Below are positions 53,301 to 63,906 of a stretch of 64,000 nucleotides of DNA, in pieces. The first letter of the stretch is position 1; the number at the start of each line of letters is the position of its first letter. The stretch is from the NCBI RefSeq assembly GCF_015706575.1, contig NW_024037074.1:5332001-5396000 (forward strand), read 5' to 3'. Made by a program: the position numbers and the translations under genes. Under the pieces are notes generated by a model, which was not told where the DNA came from, searched no databases, and saw nothing but the letters and a program-made list of their open reading frames with translations. Source of the DNA: Patiria miniata. Lineage: Eukaryota; Echinodermata; Asteroidea; Valvatida; Asterinidae.

Positions 53301-54856
53301 ATTTCTTGGCCGTGCAAGACAGCAGGGCGTGGCAATGGTCGTTCCATCAGGAACACTTCTCTTGGATAATTTCTCAAATGTTTTCTTGGGTTACTTTCAT
53401 CAGCCGTTCAAATCTCCACTCCTTGTAGGTTCATTCATGCGTATGTCTGACCTAACACTTATTTAAAGGCCCCGGCAAGTGGTTTTCCATGCAAACATGC
53501 GTAATCAGGGGTTGGGGAGTGCAGAGTGGCAGATTGCAACGGGCTCGACTTTTTAAAAGCGTAATCAGGACGCTGATATAGGAGCAACATCGGGACGGCG
53601 ATATCGGCTCTGTCGGAAAAATCGTACATCCTTCGGGAAATTTGCTGGGATGAACAGCGAAAATGTCAAAGATTGTTCGCTTTTAACAGTGCCCCCCCCC
53701 CCCCCCCCCATCAGATGATGCGAACCACCCTCTCCACCGGACTTTCCGGAATTTCTTAAAAGATGCTTGAACAAAATACGTTTGCCTATTAATGAAAGTG
53801 AATGCCCGATCAGTCCCTTACTGCTGGTTCAGACGAAACTGAATGAACAATACGATATTTTTTTTTAATTTGAATGCATCTTTTTTTTCAGGGACGAGTT
53901 AATCGAAAAGACCATAGACTGTTCGGATAGTGAAATCGAATGATTCTTTTTGATTGTGGAATGACTATCTGCGTGATCTTTCAACGTCAATATAAACTGA
54001 ATGAGCCAGGCGTTAAATTGAATGAAAAGTTGGTGAAATTGGCCGGGAAAACCTATATTATTTTTGTTCCATTTTGAAGGGTATTTTATTGGTGCCTTCT
54101 TTGTTTTTAAGCTGATGAAAAGTTCCATATATATTCATGAGCTAAACTTTGTCATTCCGGGCAGATTAACTACGTTACACGGCTATATTGGCACAAAAAG
54201 TTGCTAGAATTGTTGATATTTTGCTGTCATCAATTTCTTTTCTTTGGCGATTCATTGTTGTGTCAGCTACATAACTAGTATTATGGCTAATGAGCAACCC
54301 TTTCTCACAAATTCGTTTCTTTGTTTTTCTTTTATATATTTTTTCTCGTGTTTTTAGGGAAGTAAAGCCCACAATCTCATAGCGTAGGCCTTCACCCCAT
54401 TTGCTTATAACGTTTGGCGGGGGGGGGGGGGGGAATCGCGGCCGGCCCGTTGCCCTTGGCTACGTCAATGTTCGTTGATAGGCAATCGATTTGTTACTGT
54501 CAAGGGTTCAATTTATTTATATCGAAAATTAAGTCTTCAGCTTTCTCTTCGTTTGCTGCTTATTAAATCAGTTGTTTCCAGCTAGAGCTTCCGTTAATTT
54601 CACACGGGTTATCCACACAAATAAGTTTCACTCACGTCATTTTGGTTTCTTTTCAGGTGGGAGTTGCGTTCATAACGCCCATTGTTCCATGGCCGATGGT
54701 GAGAGATGTATTGGATCAGACACCCGCAGGGGAATACCGGGAGTGTGCATAGGTGTACTGCGAGCTCACCGTCGCAGTTCTAGAACCTTTGATTCGGCGG
54801 GGATGGCACAGTGGATCCGGGAATATTTTAAACAGTCACATCCCACTACGGAGTGA
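50365..54856 (+). CDS. Small secreted four-cysteine protein, unknown family, 3 exons
   Basis: Exons: 50365-50434, 52625-52696, 54657-54856; 342 nt, 113 aa, all GT-AG, phases 1,1. A pyrimidine tract and CTAG acceptor just before the ATG (about 50354) suggest another 5' non-coding exon. Residues 1-20 form a clear signal peptide (M-K-L-Y-M-C-L-V-L-L-V-L-V-G-C-T-W-S-F-A) with likely cleavage after Ala20. An acidic-then-basic spacer (residues 21-46) precedes a cysteine core with spacing C-X5-C-X7-C-X12-C, then a basic stretch (R-A-H-R-R-S-S-R) and a C-terminal helix-like tail with W-I-R-E-Y-F. An ATTAAA lies 69 bases after the stop. One exon per segment suggests a real gene. I do not recognise the family; extracellular signalling or defence roles are only possibilities. 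Confidence 0.7.
50598..51291. mobile_element. MULE-like foldback element, long TIRs, 9-bp target duplication
   Basis: The left arm (50598-50757, starting TAGCCTTGGTCAATGCTCTC) is the near-perfect inverse of the right arm (about 51115-51291). The 9-bp duplication TATTACCAT is exact (50589-50597, 51292-51300). Nine-base duplications with TIRs over 100 bp are typical of Mutator-like elements. It is non-coding and lies in intron 1 of the secreted-peptide gene. Confidence 0.85.
51862..52166. repeat. Twofold ~152-bp tandem repeat with nuclear-receptor-like half sites
   Basis: Two units beginning AAATTGGTCTCATTT and ending GGTCAAGTTGTAAAATAGGC lie side by side. The first contains AGGTCAAAGGTCA (51967-51979), a perfect DR1; the second has the mutated AGGTCTAAGGTCA. 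These are in intron 1. Confidence 0.75.
52205..52445. repeat. Dispersed repeat containing GCGCACTTCTCCAGAAAACC
   Basis: An AATAATAATAATTAGAATAA lead, GCGCACTTCTCCAGAAAACC, AAGGCGCCTACAAAA and GTGAGACTTCAGTTCCCTCT in order resemble the 3' parts of common non-LTR or SINE repeats in marine animals. No second copy in this window. Confidence 0.35.
52697..54656. other. Intron 2 of the secreted-peptide gene
   Basis: AT-rich; C-run at about 53691-53709 and G-run at 54420-54433. No nested gene or bounded element identified. Confidence 0.5.
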
Positions 54857-56474
54857 TTTCATATGGGGCGGGGCCATACTTTCGATGGGGAGCGCTGATA
54901 GAAACCTACAATCAGGCGCAATATATTAAATGAAAGTGTGCAAGTCCATCCTTCTCACAACTATTTATTTTATTTAGGGGGAGACCGTTGGCATGCATGT
55001 ATGTCACATTCTTAAATTTGCTAGTGCAATTTTTATTGACTTTTTTTTGGGGGGGCTATACAACCTTTTCTTGGGGGGAAGCCCCCTAGGCCCCCCCCCC
55101 CCCCCCCCCCCCGTGTAACTACAGGTAGTTCAAGTTTCAAACCCCAAAAATACTGACAATGAACATGAATGAATTAAACCATAGTAAGCCTATTATTATT
55201 GATTTATCGACAATTTCAGCCATCTTCTTTCAAATTAGGGCTATGTGTCTGGTGATGGAAAATCTGAGGCTTTTTCTTTACAATAATTTTAAATTTAAAA
55301 ATAACCATATTAGTGTATAACAATGTTTAATGGCTAACACTGGAAATCATAGCATTTTTCTTCGTTTATCATATCCAGAGTGAGTACGGTTAACTCACTG
55401 CAACGCTATAATCTGATTCAAGTAAACGTGTTAGATTTGGCATTTAGTTCAGTTTTATTCTTCCCAAGATTGACTTATCTAGTGTGGGTAGGTCTCTCGT
55501 CCACGGAAGCAAAAACAACAAAAAAATCGGAAAAATCATGCTAAAAAGTAGCACATGTTTGCTATCCCCTCCTCTTTACAGCTTCTGCCCCTTGAGCTAT
55601 ATCTGCCTCTGCCCTTGTGAGAGTTTGCAGTAGTGGATCTAGAGGGAAAATAGGGGTTGCAACCCTTAACACCCCCACCCCCGCCCACCCCCACCACCAC
55701 CACCACCCCCGTTCAGCTGCTGACTAATGATACGATACTAATAAGATGGAATCCCAAACTAACATATGGAATGCTAAAACTCCTAAACTTATTCTCGATC
55801 TAATTGCCTTAGAATACAGGAGAAAGCATCGTTGATTTTAAAGTTTTCCATAGGGAAAGCCTTCGGAACTGGTTTGTCCTTTTCCAACACTACGGGATCC
55901 GTGTTCCAGCTTGATTTGCCCCTGCGTAAAATATCCTGTTTACACCTGATGGGCTTAATTCCATGGCTCTACTTATACCGTTAGCTAAGTGCTGTACCAG
56001 AAAGTCCCATGCTTACGGAATTTCACGGTAAGTTTGGCTACTGCACATCCCGTAAACTATTCGGACCCTCTTCTTGCAGGGTTAGAAGAATCGTTTCCTG
56101 CTATCGCTGTTAGCGCGAAATGGTGATCAAAGCGCGGAATTCTGTGAAGAGCCATGAAATTGGGCCCCGAAGGTTGCTCCTGATTGTGGATTGTAAGAGC
56201 AACAATGAAATCGAAATGGAAACCGAAAACTGTGAACTGTCTCGTGATTGGTGACAAATTTAATACACGACACATCTTTTTTTTCTTCACAGGAGGCATG
56301 CTATTCCTGGAGATAAAAACCTTTTCGTCATAACGTATTGTTATGGCTTATAATAATCCCTAGCAGGGACCCTATTATAATCTTGACTGTGTTATATCCA
56401 ATAAATCTATGTAGCCTACTGTTTTTGTTCCTGTCTCCGTGTTTTAGTTATTCCTGGTTTCTTTTTGTATGAAA
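54857..56474. other. 3' flank of the secreted-peptide gene
   Basis: Contains the ATTAAA signal at 54925-54930, a CCACCC microsatellite at about 55670-55710, G- and C-runs near 55045 and 55092, and an isolated AATAAA near 56400. No further gene recognised. Confidence 0.4.
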
Positions 56475-56583
56475 CCTCGTCGCCCCCCCCCCAGTCGCCC
56501 CCCCCCCCACTGAGATATCATTGATCTACATGACGCCCGCCCCCCCCCATGAAATGTTCCAGCCCCCCCCCCCCCCGCTCCAT
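56475..56583 (-). mobile_element. Fragment of the G-rich hAT-like MITE family
   Basis: GATCTACATGACGCC and CATGAAATGTTCCAGC between C-runs are the inverse of the interior of 20457-20647. Ends are missing. Confidence 0.6.
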
Positions 56584-56916
56584 GGAAATCATTTTCAGCA
56601 AAGATTTGTCAGTAGAAAATCACCCTGTCATTTCTAATCTCCCCGATGCCGCAAAAAGTCTGCCGTCATTGTACCGGAAGTACAATGATAAATGAATATA
56701 ACTTGAAAAAAGAAGCATTTTTTTACGATATTCAAAAATATTATTCAAACGTTCGGTTGGGATGTTAAAACACAAAGGTCATGATGACGTCTTTACTCGA
56801 AAGGTAGCGCGACGTTAAATTCTGAAACAAAATGACAACCATTCCCCCAAATTTTTGTCTGTTTGCCCGCAAGTATTCCTTGGACAGTAACAATAAATAT
56901 TCTGTTAGGTTTTTAA

Positions 56917-57273
56917 GGCCCCCCCCCCCCGAAAAAAAATAGTCGGTCTCTGGTCATCAGCGCACGCATCGATTTTAATCATGCGCGTCAATCTTTTTTT
57001 TCATAATGTTCCACGGTAGCTCCAACAGCGCCCTCTATTGCCGCACCTCCTTAATTCTTTTTTACCAAAGAGCACCAAGGAATGGGAAATTGCACCAAGG
57101 CAAATGATCGAGGGCACCAAGGCAAATTATGGAGGACACCAATGAACATGAGGACACCAAATAAAGCAAAATAGTATCCCACCTTGTCTGTACAATCCAA
57201 GTTTGAAAAAAAGCAAAAAAATTCTGGAACTTTGGTCTGACCAGAGACCGAGTATTTTTTTGGGGGGGGGGCC
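56917..57273. mobile_element. PIF/Harbinger-type MITE, related subfamily
   Basis: GGCC plus a C-run, AAAAAATAGTCGGTCTCTGG on the left, and CCAGAGACCGAGTATTTTTT plus a G-run and GGCC on the right. TAA flanks both ends (56914-56916, 57274-57276). Confidence 0.8.
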
Positions 57274-57299
57274 TAATGATGACATCATCAAACGGAGAG

Positions 57300-58037
57300 T
57301 TGGTTTAGAGAGAATTTGAAACTGATCATCTTTTCTTGTTGGATTCAAATCCATCATTCTGTGCCCAGTGAAGCAATGATTCAAGCGTGGTGCAATACCT
57401 ATCATCAAAGTTTCAAAAGAAATATTTGTCCCATTACTGCCTTTGAACAAATTAATGGTAAAATTCTTGATAACTTATCTCTTAAAAAAACGCAGAATTT
57501 GCCGGTGAAGCGTTATTCAGTGCATACAGACACGGGGAACAGTAAAACTGTGATCCAGCCAGCGTTCTGTATTCCCAAATAGAAACGTACATGGGATTAC
57601 TCCATATTAAAGGCTACTTTTTCAAAAATAATCACACGTACCACCACTGCTAATATTCCAGTTCATTTTTATGGCTTTTTTTTTTCCACAACCGATCGCA
57701 ATAGTAACTTATCAGTTTTCCTCTCATATATTAATAGCAACGTTTATAGCTCAGAGCACAATTTTATTATGCCAATGCTGAGACTGAAAAAAAGCAATAA
57801 CATTATTTTTAGACAAACATATATTGCAAAAACTCCAAGGGCATAAGAGACTACATACTGAACCCGGTCACCGGTTTAGAATTGTTCGAGTTTTTCTTTC
57901 TCTCTTTCTTTTTTCTTCCGGACAATAGCTGTCCGCGACTGTGCATGTTACCATCAGCATCTCACGCGATTTTAACCTCAAAAACTGACCACATCCTTTT
58001 ACTTATACCTATGAACCAAATCGACAATCACGTTCAC
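57300..58037. repeat. Dispersed repeat family R, copy 5
   Basis: Contains GTGATCCAGCCAGCGTTCTG, CTAATATTCCAGTTCATTTT, TAGCTCAGAGCACAATTTTA, TTATGCC, AACTCCAAGG and CCAAATCGACAATCACGTTC in the same order as copies at 43157-48060. Confidence 0.55.
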
Positions 58038-58161
58038 ACTGTTGTTTGTTTGTTTGTTTGCTGGGTTGTTTGTTTGCTTATTGGGGTGTTTGTTTGTTGG
58101 GGTGTTGGGGTGTTTGTTTGTTTGTTTGTTTGTTTGTTTGTTTGTTTGTTTGTTTGTTTGT
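58038..58161. repeat. (TGTT)n microsatellite
   Basis: GTTTG units with two interruptions (GCTGGG, TTGGGGTG). It lies between repeat family R copy 5 and the 5' end of the LINE and may be the LINE's insertion target. Confidence 0.9.
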
Positions 58162-58381
58162 TTTGAAGGTGGTGTGATATTGGGCTCTCGTAAAACGTAA
58201 GTTTTTCACTGTTTTAAGACCAAGGTTGGTCTAAAATTGTATACCGTTGTAATTGTAGGCTGTTGTAGACTCTATTGGTCCTACTTTGGTGGTTTTACGT
58301 TCTACCATTTTCAGATAGTTTGAGTTTATTTCTTTCGTACCTTCGGGTACTCTTTAACGTTAGATAGCTGGGCTGGCCACC

Positions 58382-60010
58382 ATGGCTAGTCGGGCTGTTG
58401 CACGTTCCAGTGTTCGGGTTCAGTCGAGCGATCAGTTGGCTGGCCCTTCAAAAACCATACCTACCGTGGGTAACGCCGATCCTTTCAGGAACATAACTCG
58501 AAACAATGGAATAGCTTTTAAAGCCGAAGACAATGTCTCAGTCCAGTCATATGTAAATGCTCTATCCGTCTCAGGTATGGACCCCAATGAAATAGTCTCA
58601 GCCTCTCGCATATCGAATGGGCGTGTGGCCGTCTATCTGAAGTCCAGAGGGGCGGTCGACGACGCTGTTTCGTTTGGGTTAGAATATAAGGACTCATTTA
58701 TCCCAGTCACTCCTTTGGTTCAACCAACAGAGAGATTGGTGCTATCTAATGTGTACCCAGAACTGCCTAACGCAATCCTTGTCAAAAATTTGTCGAGTTT
58801 CTGTAAATTAGTATCACCGATCAAACCGATACCCCTAGGGATAAAAGACAAAGATCTGTCTCATGTAATGTCTTTTAGACGCCAAGTTCATGCCATCATT
58901 GAAACCAATGTCACTATCCCAGATCACATGAACATCACCTACTCGGGAGTCAACTACAGGGTTTTCATTTCCAACGACTCTGTTAAATGTTTCAACTGCG
59001 GAGAAAATGGTCATATAAGTAAACACTGTAAGAAAACCAAAACATCTGAAGTGCCTGCACCAGCAACTACTACTGAGCACTCCAACCCTTTAAACCCGCC
59101 TCCAGTATTCATGCATGGAAAGAAATCTGATCTAAAACATCTACATAAAAACAATAGACATGCTACAAATGATACAGGTGTCCAAAGCAAATCATCAGTC
59201 ACCACAGATGAGCCGACCGAGACGGAAGCTTCACAGAAGTCACCTGTATTTGCAGCTCGACCTTCAATGAAACATCCAGAACGATCTGAGAACAAAAAAG
59301 ATAATCTAGCAGATACACCCAAACATAACACAACTCCAAAACATTCTAAGCAAAGTACATCCTCTCCTCCACACGTCACCAACAATCAAAATGACTCCCT
59401 AATCTGAGGCTCACCCCCAGCACCAACTAGGGAAACTTCCCCTCTCTTTGCTGAGGTGGTGGCAAAAAGAAAACACAAAACACCTAAAGCAAAGGAGGAT
59501 ATCTCAATCTCTCTCGTGACACTCAAATCTCCCTCTCCACAACGAAAAATGAGAAAACAAAGAAATATAGTTCAAATGGAAACAGAGGAAAACATTACCC
59601 AAGTTCTAGATAACACTCAACTATCTGTAGAGACATCACCAATTCTACACAGCACTCAAATGTCTGTAGAGTCACCACAAATAAACCCATCTCAACAGGA
59701 TACAGAGAGTGACCGGGAATCTGTATCTTCTGGTTTGAGTCAATTTGCTCAAGATGAAGATGGCCCAGGGGACCTACACCTGTCAAAAGGGCCATTAAAC
59801 AATGCAGAGGTAGTCGCCTTTCTCAAATGTGTCAAATCACGCCGAAAACCACTTGAGGTTGCCAGAAAATTCACTCATAACATCCCCGGTCTCATCAAAC
59901 AACTGAAACCGCTTCGCAACAGCCCTTTGTTAAAGAAGAACATGCAGCAGAGGGTTCGTAAGCTGATCAGGAATCTTGACCCAACCGATCCTATTCATCT
60001 TCTTCCGTGA
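58382..60010 (+). CDS. LINE ORF1, CCHC zinc-knuckle RNA-binding protein, interrupted by one TGA
   Basis: ATG in strong context (CCACCATGG). The frame has 543 codons with a single in-frame TGA at 59405-59407 and continues in the same frame to the TGA at 60008-60010. The first 341 residues include an RRM-like region and a zinc knuckle C203-X2-C206-X4-H211-X4-C216. The rest is Lys/Ser/Thr/Pro-rich and ends in a basic segment. The interrupting codon sits in ATC-TGA-GGC and would be CGA before a CpG transition, a simple explanation for decay. Family knowledge: ORF1 packages LINE RNA into RNP. Confidence 0.85.
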
Positions 60011-63000
60011 TGATTCTATCTCATCTTCACTTTATCTGCATGACACTCTCCCTAGCAACGCTAAATACAGGAGGGTGTTCGATGCCCATCAAAAATAATT
60101 CTATTCGTGTGTATCTAGACAGCACCCTTGGAAACCCAGATATTGTTCTTTTACAGGAAATAAATGATCTCAGAGAGGAAGATTTATGTTGGCAAACTTG
60201 GCCTTATAAAGTCTCTTGCTCCACTGGAATTACCCGTGGGTCTGGTGTCGCTACTCTCATTAAGAAAAATCCAATTTTCAAAATCTTACAATCTTGCACG
60301 ATATCTGCTGGTTACGTTCATTATGTCAAACTTGATGTTCGCTCAACCACTTATCATATTTACAATATTTTGATTTCTCAAGACTATGGTGTTGCTATGA
60401 ACTGTCTGAAAGCAATTGAGGACCATTGTTCCTCACAAGATAATGGAGTAGTCATCTTTGGTGGCGACTTCAATTGTACTCATAACCCTCTTTTAGACCG
60501 TTTTTCACAAAATATTGAAAGGAGACACAAACTTGCCTCCGCTCTGGAAGATGTCATTAACACTTTTTCCTTGTGCGATGTTTGGCGTAGAAATAATCCC
60601 AACTTGTCGAAATTTACTTGGTTTAGATATAACACTGGTCAAGTAAGAAATATCTCTAAAGCTAGACTCGACCGAATATATTTTCCTGTTCATCTTTTGT
60701 CTTCTGTTGTCTCCTGTGACATTCAACCTTGTTCCCTCTCTGATCATAGTGCTGTTGTTTTCAAAATAACATCTCCTGAACTCAGAAAAAAAGGGAGTGT
60801 CTATTGGCACTTCAACAATTCCTTGCTTCAGGATGAATTGTACAAAGCTATTTTCAAGCAATTTTGGAAAAATTGGCAAACTGAAAAAACTAACTTTTCC
60901 AACATCAGCACTTGGTGGGATGTAGGGAAGACCCACATTAAAACTATTTCTCAAATGTATGGTGTTAAGGTTGCCCGTGAAAAACGAGACAAAATTAGCT
61001 CTCTACAAAAATGTATTGATGATTTACAGTCTTCGCCTGATCTCACCCCGGATACTCAAAGAATTCTTCGTGAACAAAGAGATGCCCTGAATGAGTGTTA
61101 CAAACATGAAGCCAAAGGTGCTCTTATTAGATCACGATTTCAACTTACGACCGAGATCGATACATGTTCCACCTTCTTTTTTAACTTAGAGAAGTCTAAT
61201 TCCACTGCCAAAATAATCTCTAAAATTCGCCTCTCCTCTGGCAACGTTTCCGATAATCCCAGTGAAATAAAATCCCACATTAGGAATTTTTATAAAAACC
61301 TGTATTGTGAGGCTGAGACTGATCCGAATAGTTTAGAACCCTTGGTTAAGAATTTGCCCACACTCAGTGAAAGTGACGCTGACGAGTGTGATAATCCCAT
61401 AACAATAGATGAGATGGATAATGCAGTGAAACAGTTGAACAACAATAAGTCGCCTGGCTTGGACGGGTTGACCGCTGAGTTCTATCAGACCTTTTGGAAT
61501 ATTATTAAAGACGACCTTATGTCAGTTCTTAATGAATCTGTCTCTACTGGACGTCTACCAATATCCTGCCGAAGGGGAGTTATTACCCTTCTTCCCAAGA
61601 CAGGCGATTTGTTAGAAATTGCAAATTGGCGTCCTGTTTCTTTACTTACCACAGATTATAAAATCTTTGCTAAAATCATGGCAAATCGACTTAAAAATGT
61701 CATTAATGATATCGTTCATCCTGATCAAAGTTATACTGTTCCGGGTCGCTCCATTTATGACAATGTTATATTGATTAAAGATATTCTTATGTACACCAAT
61801 TCTCACGATGTTCCTCTTGCGGTGTTAAACTTGGATCAAAAAAAGGCATTTGATAATGTGGATCATAATTATCTGTTTAAAGTTATGAAAGCCATGGGCT
61901 TTGGAGAAAAGTTCATTTCTTATGTTAAGTTATTATATAACGATTCGCAAAGTCTTCTGAAAGTGTGTGGCTCCCTGACCGCTCCATTCCCTTTTAAAAA
62001 GGGAATCAGGCAAGGATGTCCACTCTCTGGTTTACTGTATTCCTTAGCCATAGAACCATTTCTTCACACGATTAGATGTAATTCTAGTCAATTTGGTTTT
62101 AAAATACCAGATAGTGAAACTACCGTAATTACTTCAGCTTACGCTGATGATGTCTCAATTTTTGTCACTTGTGATAAAGCGTTCAATATTATTAGAGATA
62201 TTTATAAATGTTACAGTCGCTCTTCTGCTGCAAGTTTGAATCAAACAAAATCCCAAGGTTTGTGGGTTGGTTCATGGGTACATAGAACCGACAGACCTCT
62301 GGACTTTAAGTGGAATAATAAAGGCCTCAAGTTCCTCGGAGTTCACATGGGAAACTCGCACAGTTGTTTTCAACAAAACTGGCAAATTTGTCGCGACAAA
62401 TTACAGAAAGTCCTCGCCCGTTGGAAAGGCTTATCGAGGCTGCTTTCGTTCCGGGGCAGAGCCCTAGTAGCAAATCAGCTTGCGACTTCCAAACTACTTC
62501 ATGTTCTTGCTGTTCTCTCCCCACCTCAAGATATTCTCAGTGAACTCCAGAGGAACTTGGTTAATTTTATTTGGTCTGATGGACGACATTGGCTAAAGGA
62601 GACAATTTTGTACCAATCCCCTGAAAAAGGTGGTTTGGGCCTAACCTGTCTTCAGTCACGAATGCTCACCTTTCGTTACACCTTCTTACAAAGATTTTTC
62701 AAGAATTCGCCTCATCCTGCTTTCTCGTTAATGAGCTATTTCCTACGCCAATATTGTAAGCTGAATTTTGACGCTCAGATTTTTCTCATTAATCTCGATG
62801 CCAAGTTTTTCGTCCATCTACCCACATTTTACAGTAACGTTTTGCAAGCCTGGAATCTTTCGAGAGCCCAAATTATCATACCACCTGATTATATTCAGTT
62901 TGTGTTGAATTTACCATTAAACTCTGTTTATTTAGTTAAATTTGCCGGTATTGATAACCAGCTCCTTTGGCCTCGTCTTCGCGTGCGTGGAATTCGCACA

Positions 63001-63906
63001 GTCGCGGACCTACTAGACCTCTCATCCGGGAAGTGGAAAGGACTGGAAGCTCTCCATTCCGACAACTCTATACGAAGGTACTCAAGCAGAACTCTTCATT
63101 CGGAACTCATGGATGCGAGAGAACTCCTCATACGTGTCTTTCCGAAATTCTTCAACCGCTCCGGATACCGTCTCTCCACACGTAACCTACAGAACATTCC
63201 AGCCTTCTTGGAACTTCCTCTCGCTATCCATTTCCCTCCAGACGTTGATGCTTCAAGTGCATCCTCAAAATTCATCTATAAAACTCTCAACGCAGAACTC
63301 AACTCTTTGAAGAATCCAATTCAAACTTACTGGCACAAACATAACATCATTCCGGAGAATCGAAGGATTCAATGGAAGGAGATATATCATCTTCCATCTT
63401 CGAAGAAGGAGGGCGATATTCAATTTCGACTACTACACAACATTTTACCCAGTTTACCGGTTCTCCAACATATAAATCCGGACATTTCGCCGCTTTGTCA
63501 GTGGTGCGGTGAAAGAGGAACAATTCTACACTTATTCATCCAATGTCGCGCTATCCAGCAAGCACTCAACTTTCTCAACTGCCTTCTGAGCCGTCTGTTC
63601 CCGGACCTCATCCAAGATTTTGATCTCTACTGGTGTCTGCTTCCTCACGGGAGAGGACGGCCAAAGGAGATGGTCAATCTGGCAAATTACTTCATTATCA
63701 GCATGAAAGCTACCATATACTACCTCTACTTACGTTCGTCCTCTACCGATCTCCTCACTGTGTGGAAACATCGAATGAAAAGTAAAATATTGATCGAATT
63801 TCACTATTTCTCAGCCAAAAACAACACTAGCTTGTTTCAATACAAATGGGATCACAACAACGCATTGTTCACTATGATTAACCAAAAATTAATCTGGCTG
63901 ATATGA
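60010..63906 (+). CDS. LINE ORF2, AP endonuclease and reverse transcriptase
   Basis: 1298 residues without a stop. The ATG at 60010 shares its A with the ORF1 stop (TGATG). Endonuclease: L-L-Q-E-I near residue 38, G-G-D153-F-N, L-D-R-I-Y, L-S-D-H-S. Reverse transcriptase: K-S-P-G-L-D-G-L-T, N-W-R-P-V-S-L-L, A-V-L-N-L-D-Q-K-K-A-F-D, R-Q-G-C-P-L-S-G, Y711-A-D-D714. C-terminal knuckle C1163-X2-C1166-X7-H1174-X4-C1179, as in L1/Tx1 ORF2. All catalytic residues expected for target-primed reverse transcription are present, so this ORF is probably still competent or only recently silenced. An alternative ATG lies at about 60040. Confidence 0.93.
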   Translation: MILSHLHFICMTLSLATLNTGGCSMPIKNNSIRVYLDSTLGNPDIVLLQEINDLREEDLCWQTWPYKVSCSTGITRGSGVATLIKKNPIFKILQSCTISAGYVHYVKLDVRSTTYHIYNILISQDYGVAMNCLKAIEDHCSSQDNGVVIFGGDFNCTHNPLLDRFSQNIERRHKLASALEDVINTFSLCDVWRRNNPNLSKFTWFRYNTGQVRNISKARLDRIYFPVHLLSSVVSCDIQPCSLSDHSAVVFKITSPELRKKGSVYWHFNNSLLQDELYKAIFKQFWKNWQTEKTNFSNISTWWDVGKTHIKTISQMYGVKVAREKRDKISSLQKCIDDLQSSPDLTPDTQRILREQRDALNECYKHEAKGALIRSRFQLTTEIDTCSTFFFNLEKSNSTAKIISKIRLSSGNVSDNPSEIKSHIRNFYKNLYCEAETDPNSLEPLVKNLPTLSESDADECDNPITIDEMDNAVKQLNNNKSPGLDGLTAEFYQTFWNIIKDDLMSVLNESVSTGRLPISCRRGVITLLPKTGDLLEIANWRPVSLLTTDYKIFAKIMANRLKNVINDIVHPDQSYTVPGRSIYDNVILIKDILMYTNSHDVPLAVLNLDQKKAFDNVDHNYLFKVMKAMGFGEKFISYVKLLYNDSQSLLKVCGSLTAPFPFKKGIRQGCPLSGLLYSLAIEPFLHTIRCNSSQFGFKIPDSETTVITSAYADDVSIFVTCDKAFNIIRDIYKCYSRSSAASLNQTKSQGLWVGSWVHRTDRPLDFKWNNKGLKFLGVHMGNSHSCFQQNWQICRDKLQKVLARWKGLSRLLSFRGRALVANQLATSKLLHVLAVLSPPQDILSELQRNLVNFIWSDGRHWLKETILYQSPEKGGLGLTCLQSRMLTFRYTFLQRFFKNSPHPAFSLMSYFLRQYCKLNFDAQIFLINLDAKFFVHLPTFYSNVLQAWNLSRAQIIIPPDYIQFVLNLPLNSVYLVKFAGIDNQLLWPRLRVRGIRTVADLLDLSSGKWKGLEALHSDNSIRRYSSRTLHSELMDARELLIRVFPKFFNRSGYRLSTRNLQNIPAFLELPLAIHFPPDVDASSASSKFIYKTLNAELNSLKNPIQTYWHKHNIIPENRRIQWKEIYHLPSSKKEGDIQFRLLHNILPSLPVLQHINPDISPLCQWCGERGTILHLFIQCRAIQQALNFLNCLLSRLFPDLIQDFDLYWCLLPHGRGRPKEMVNLANYFIISMKATIYYLYLRSSSTDLLTVWKHRMKSKILIEFHYFSAKNNTSLFQYKWDHNNALFTMINQKLIWLI

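Noticed and set aside
57882..58166. Protein with repeated V-C-L-F residues
   Set aside because: Pure translation of the TGTT microsatellite.
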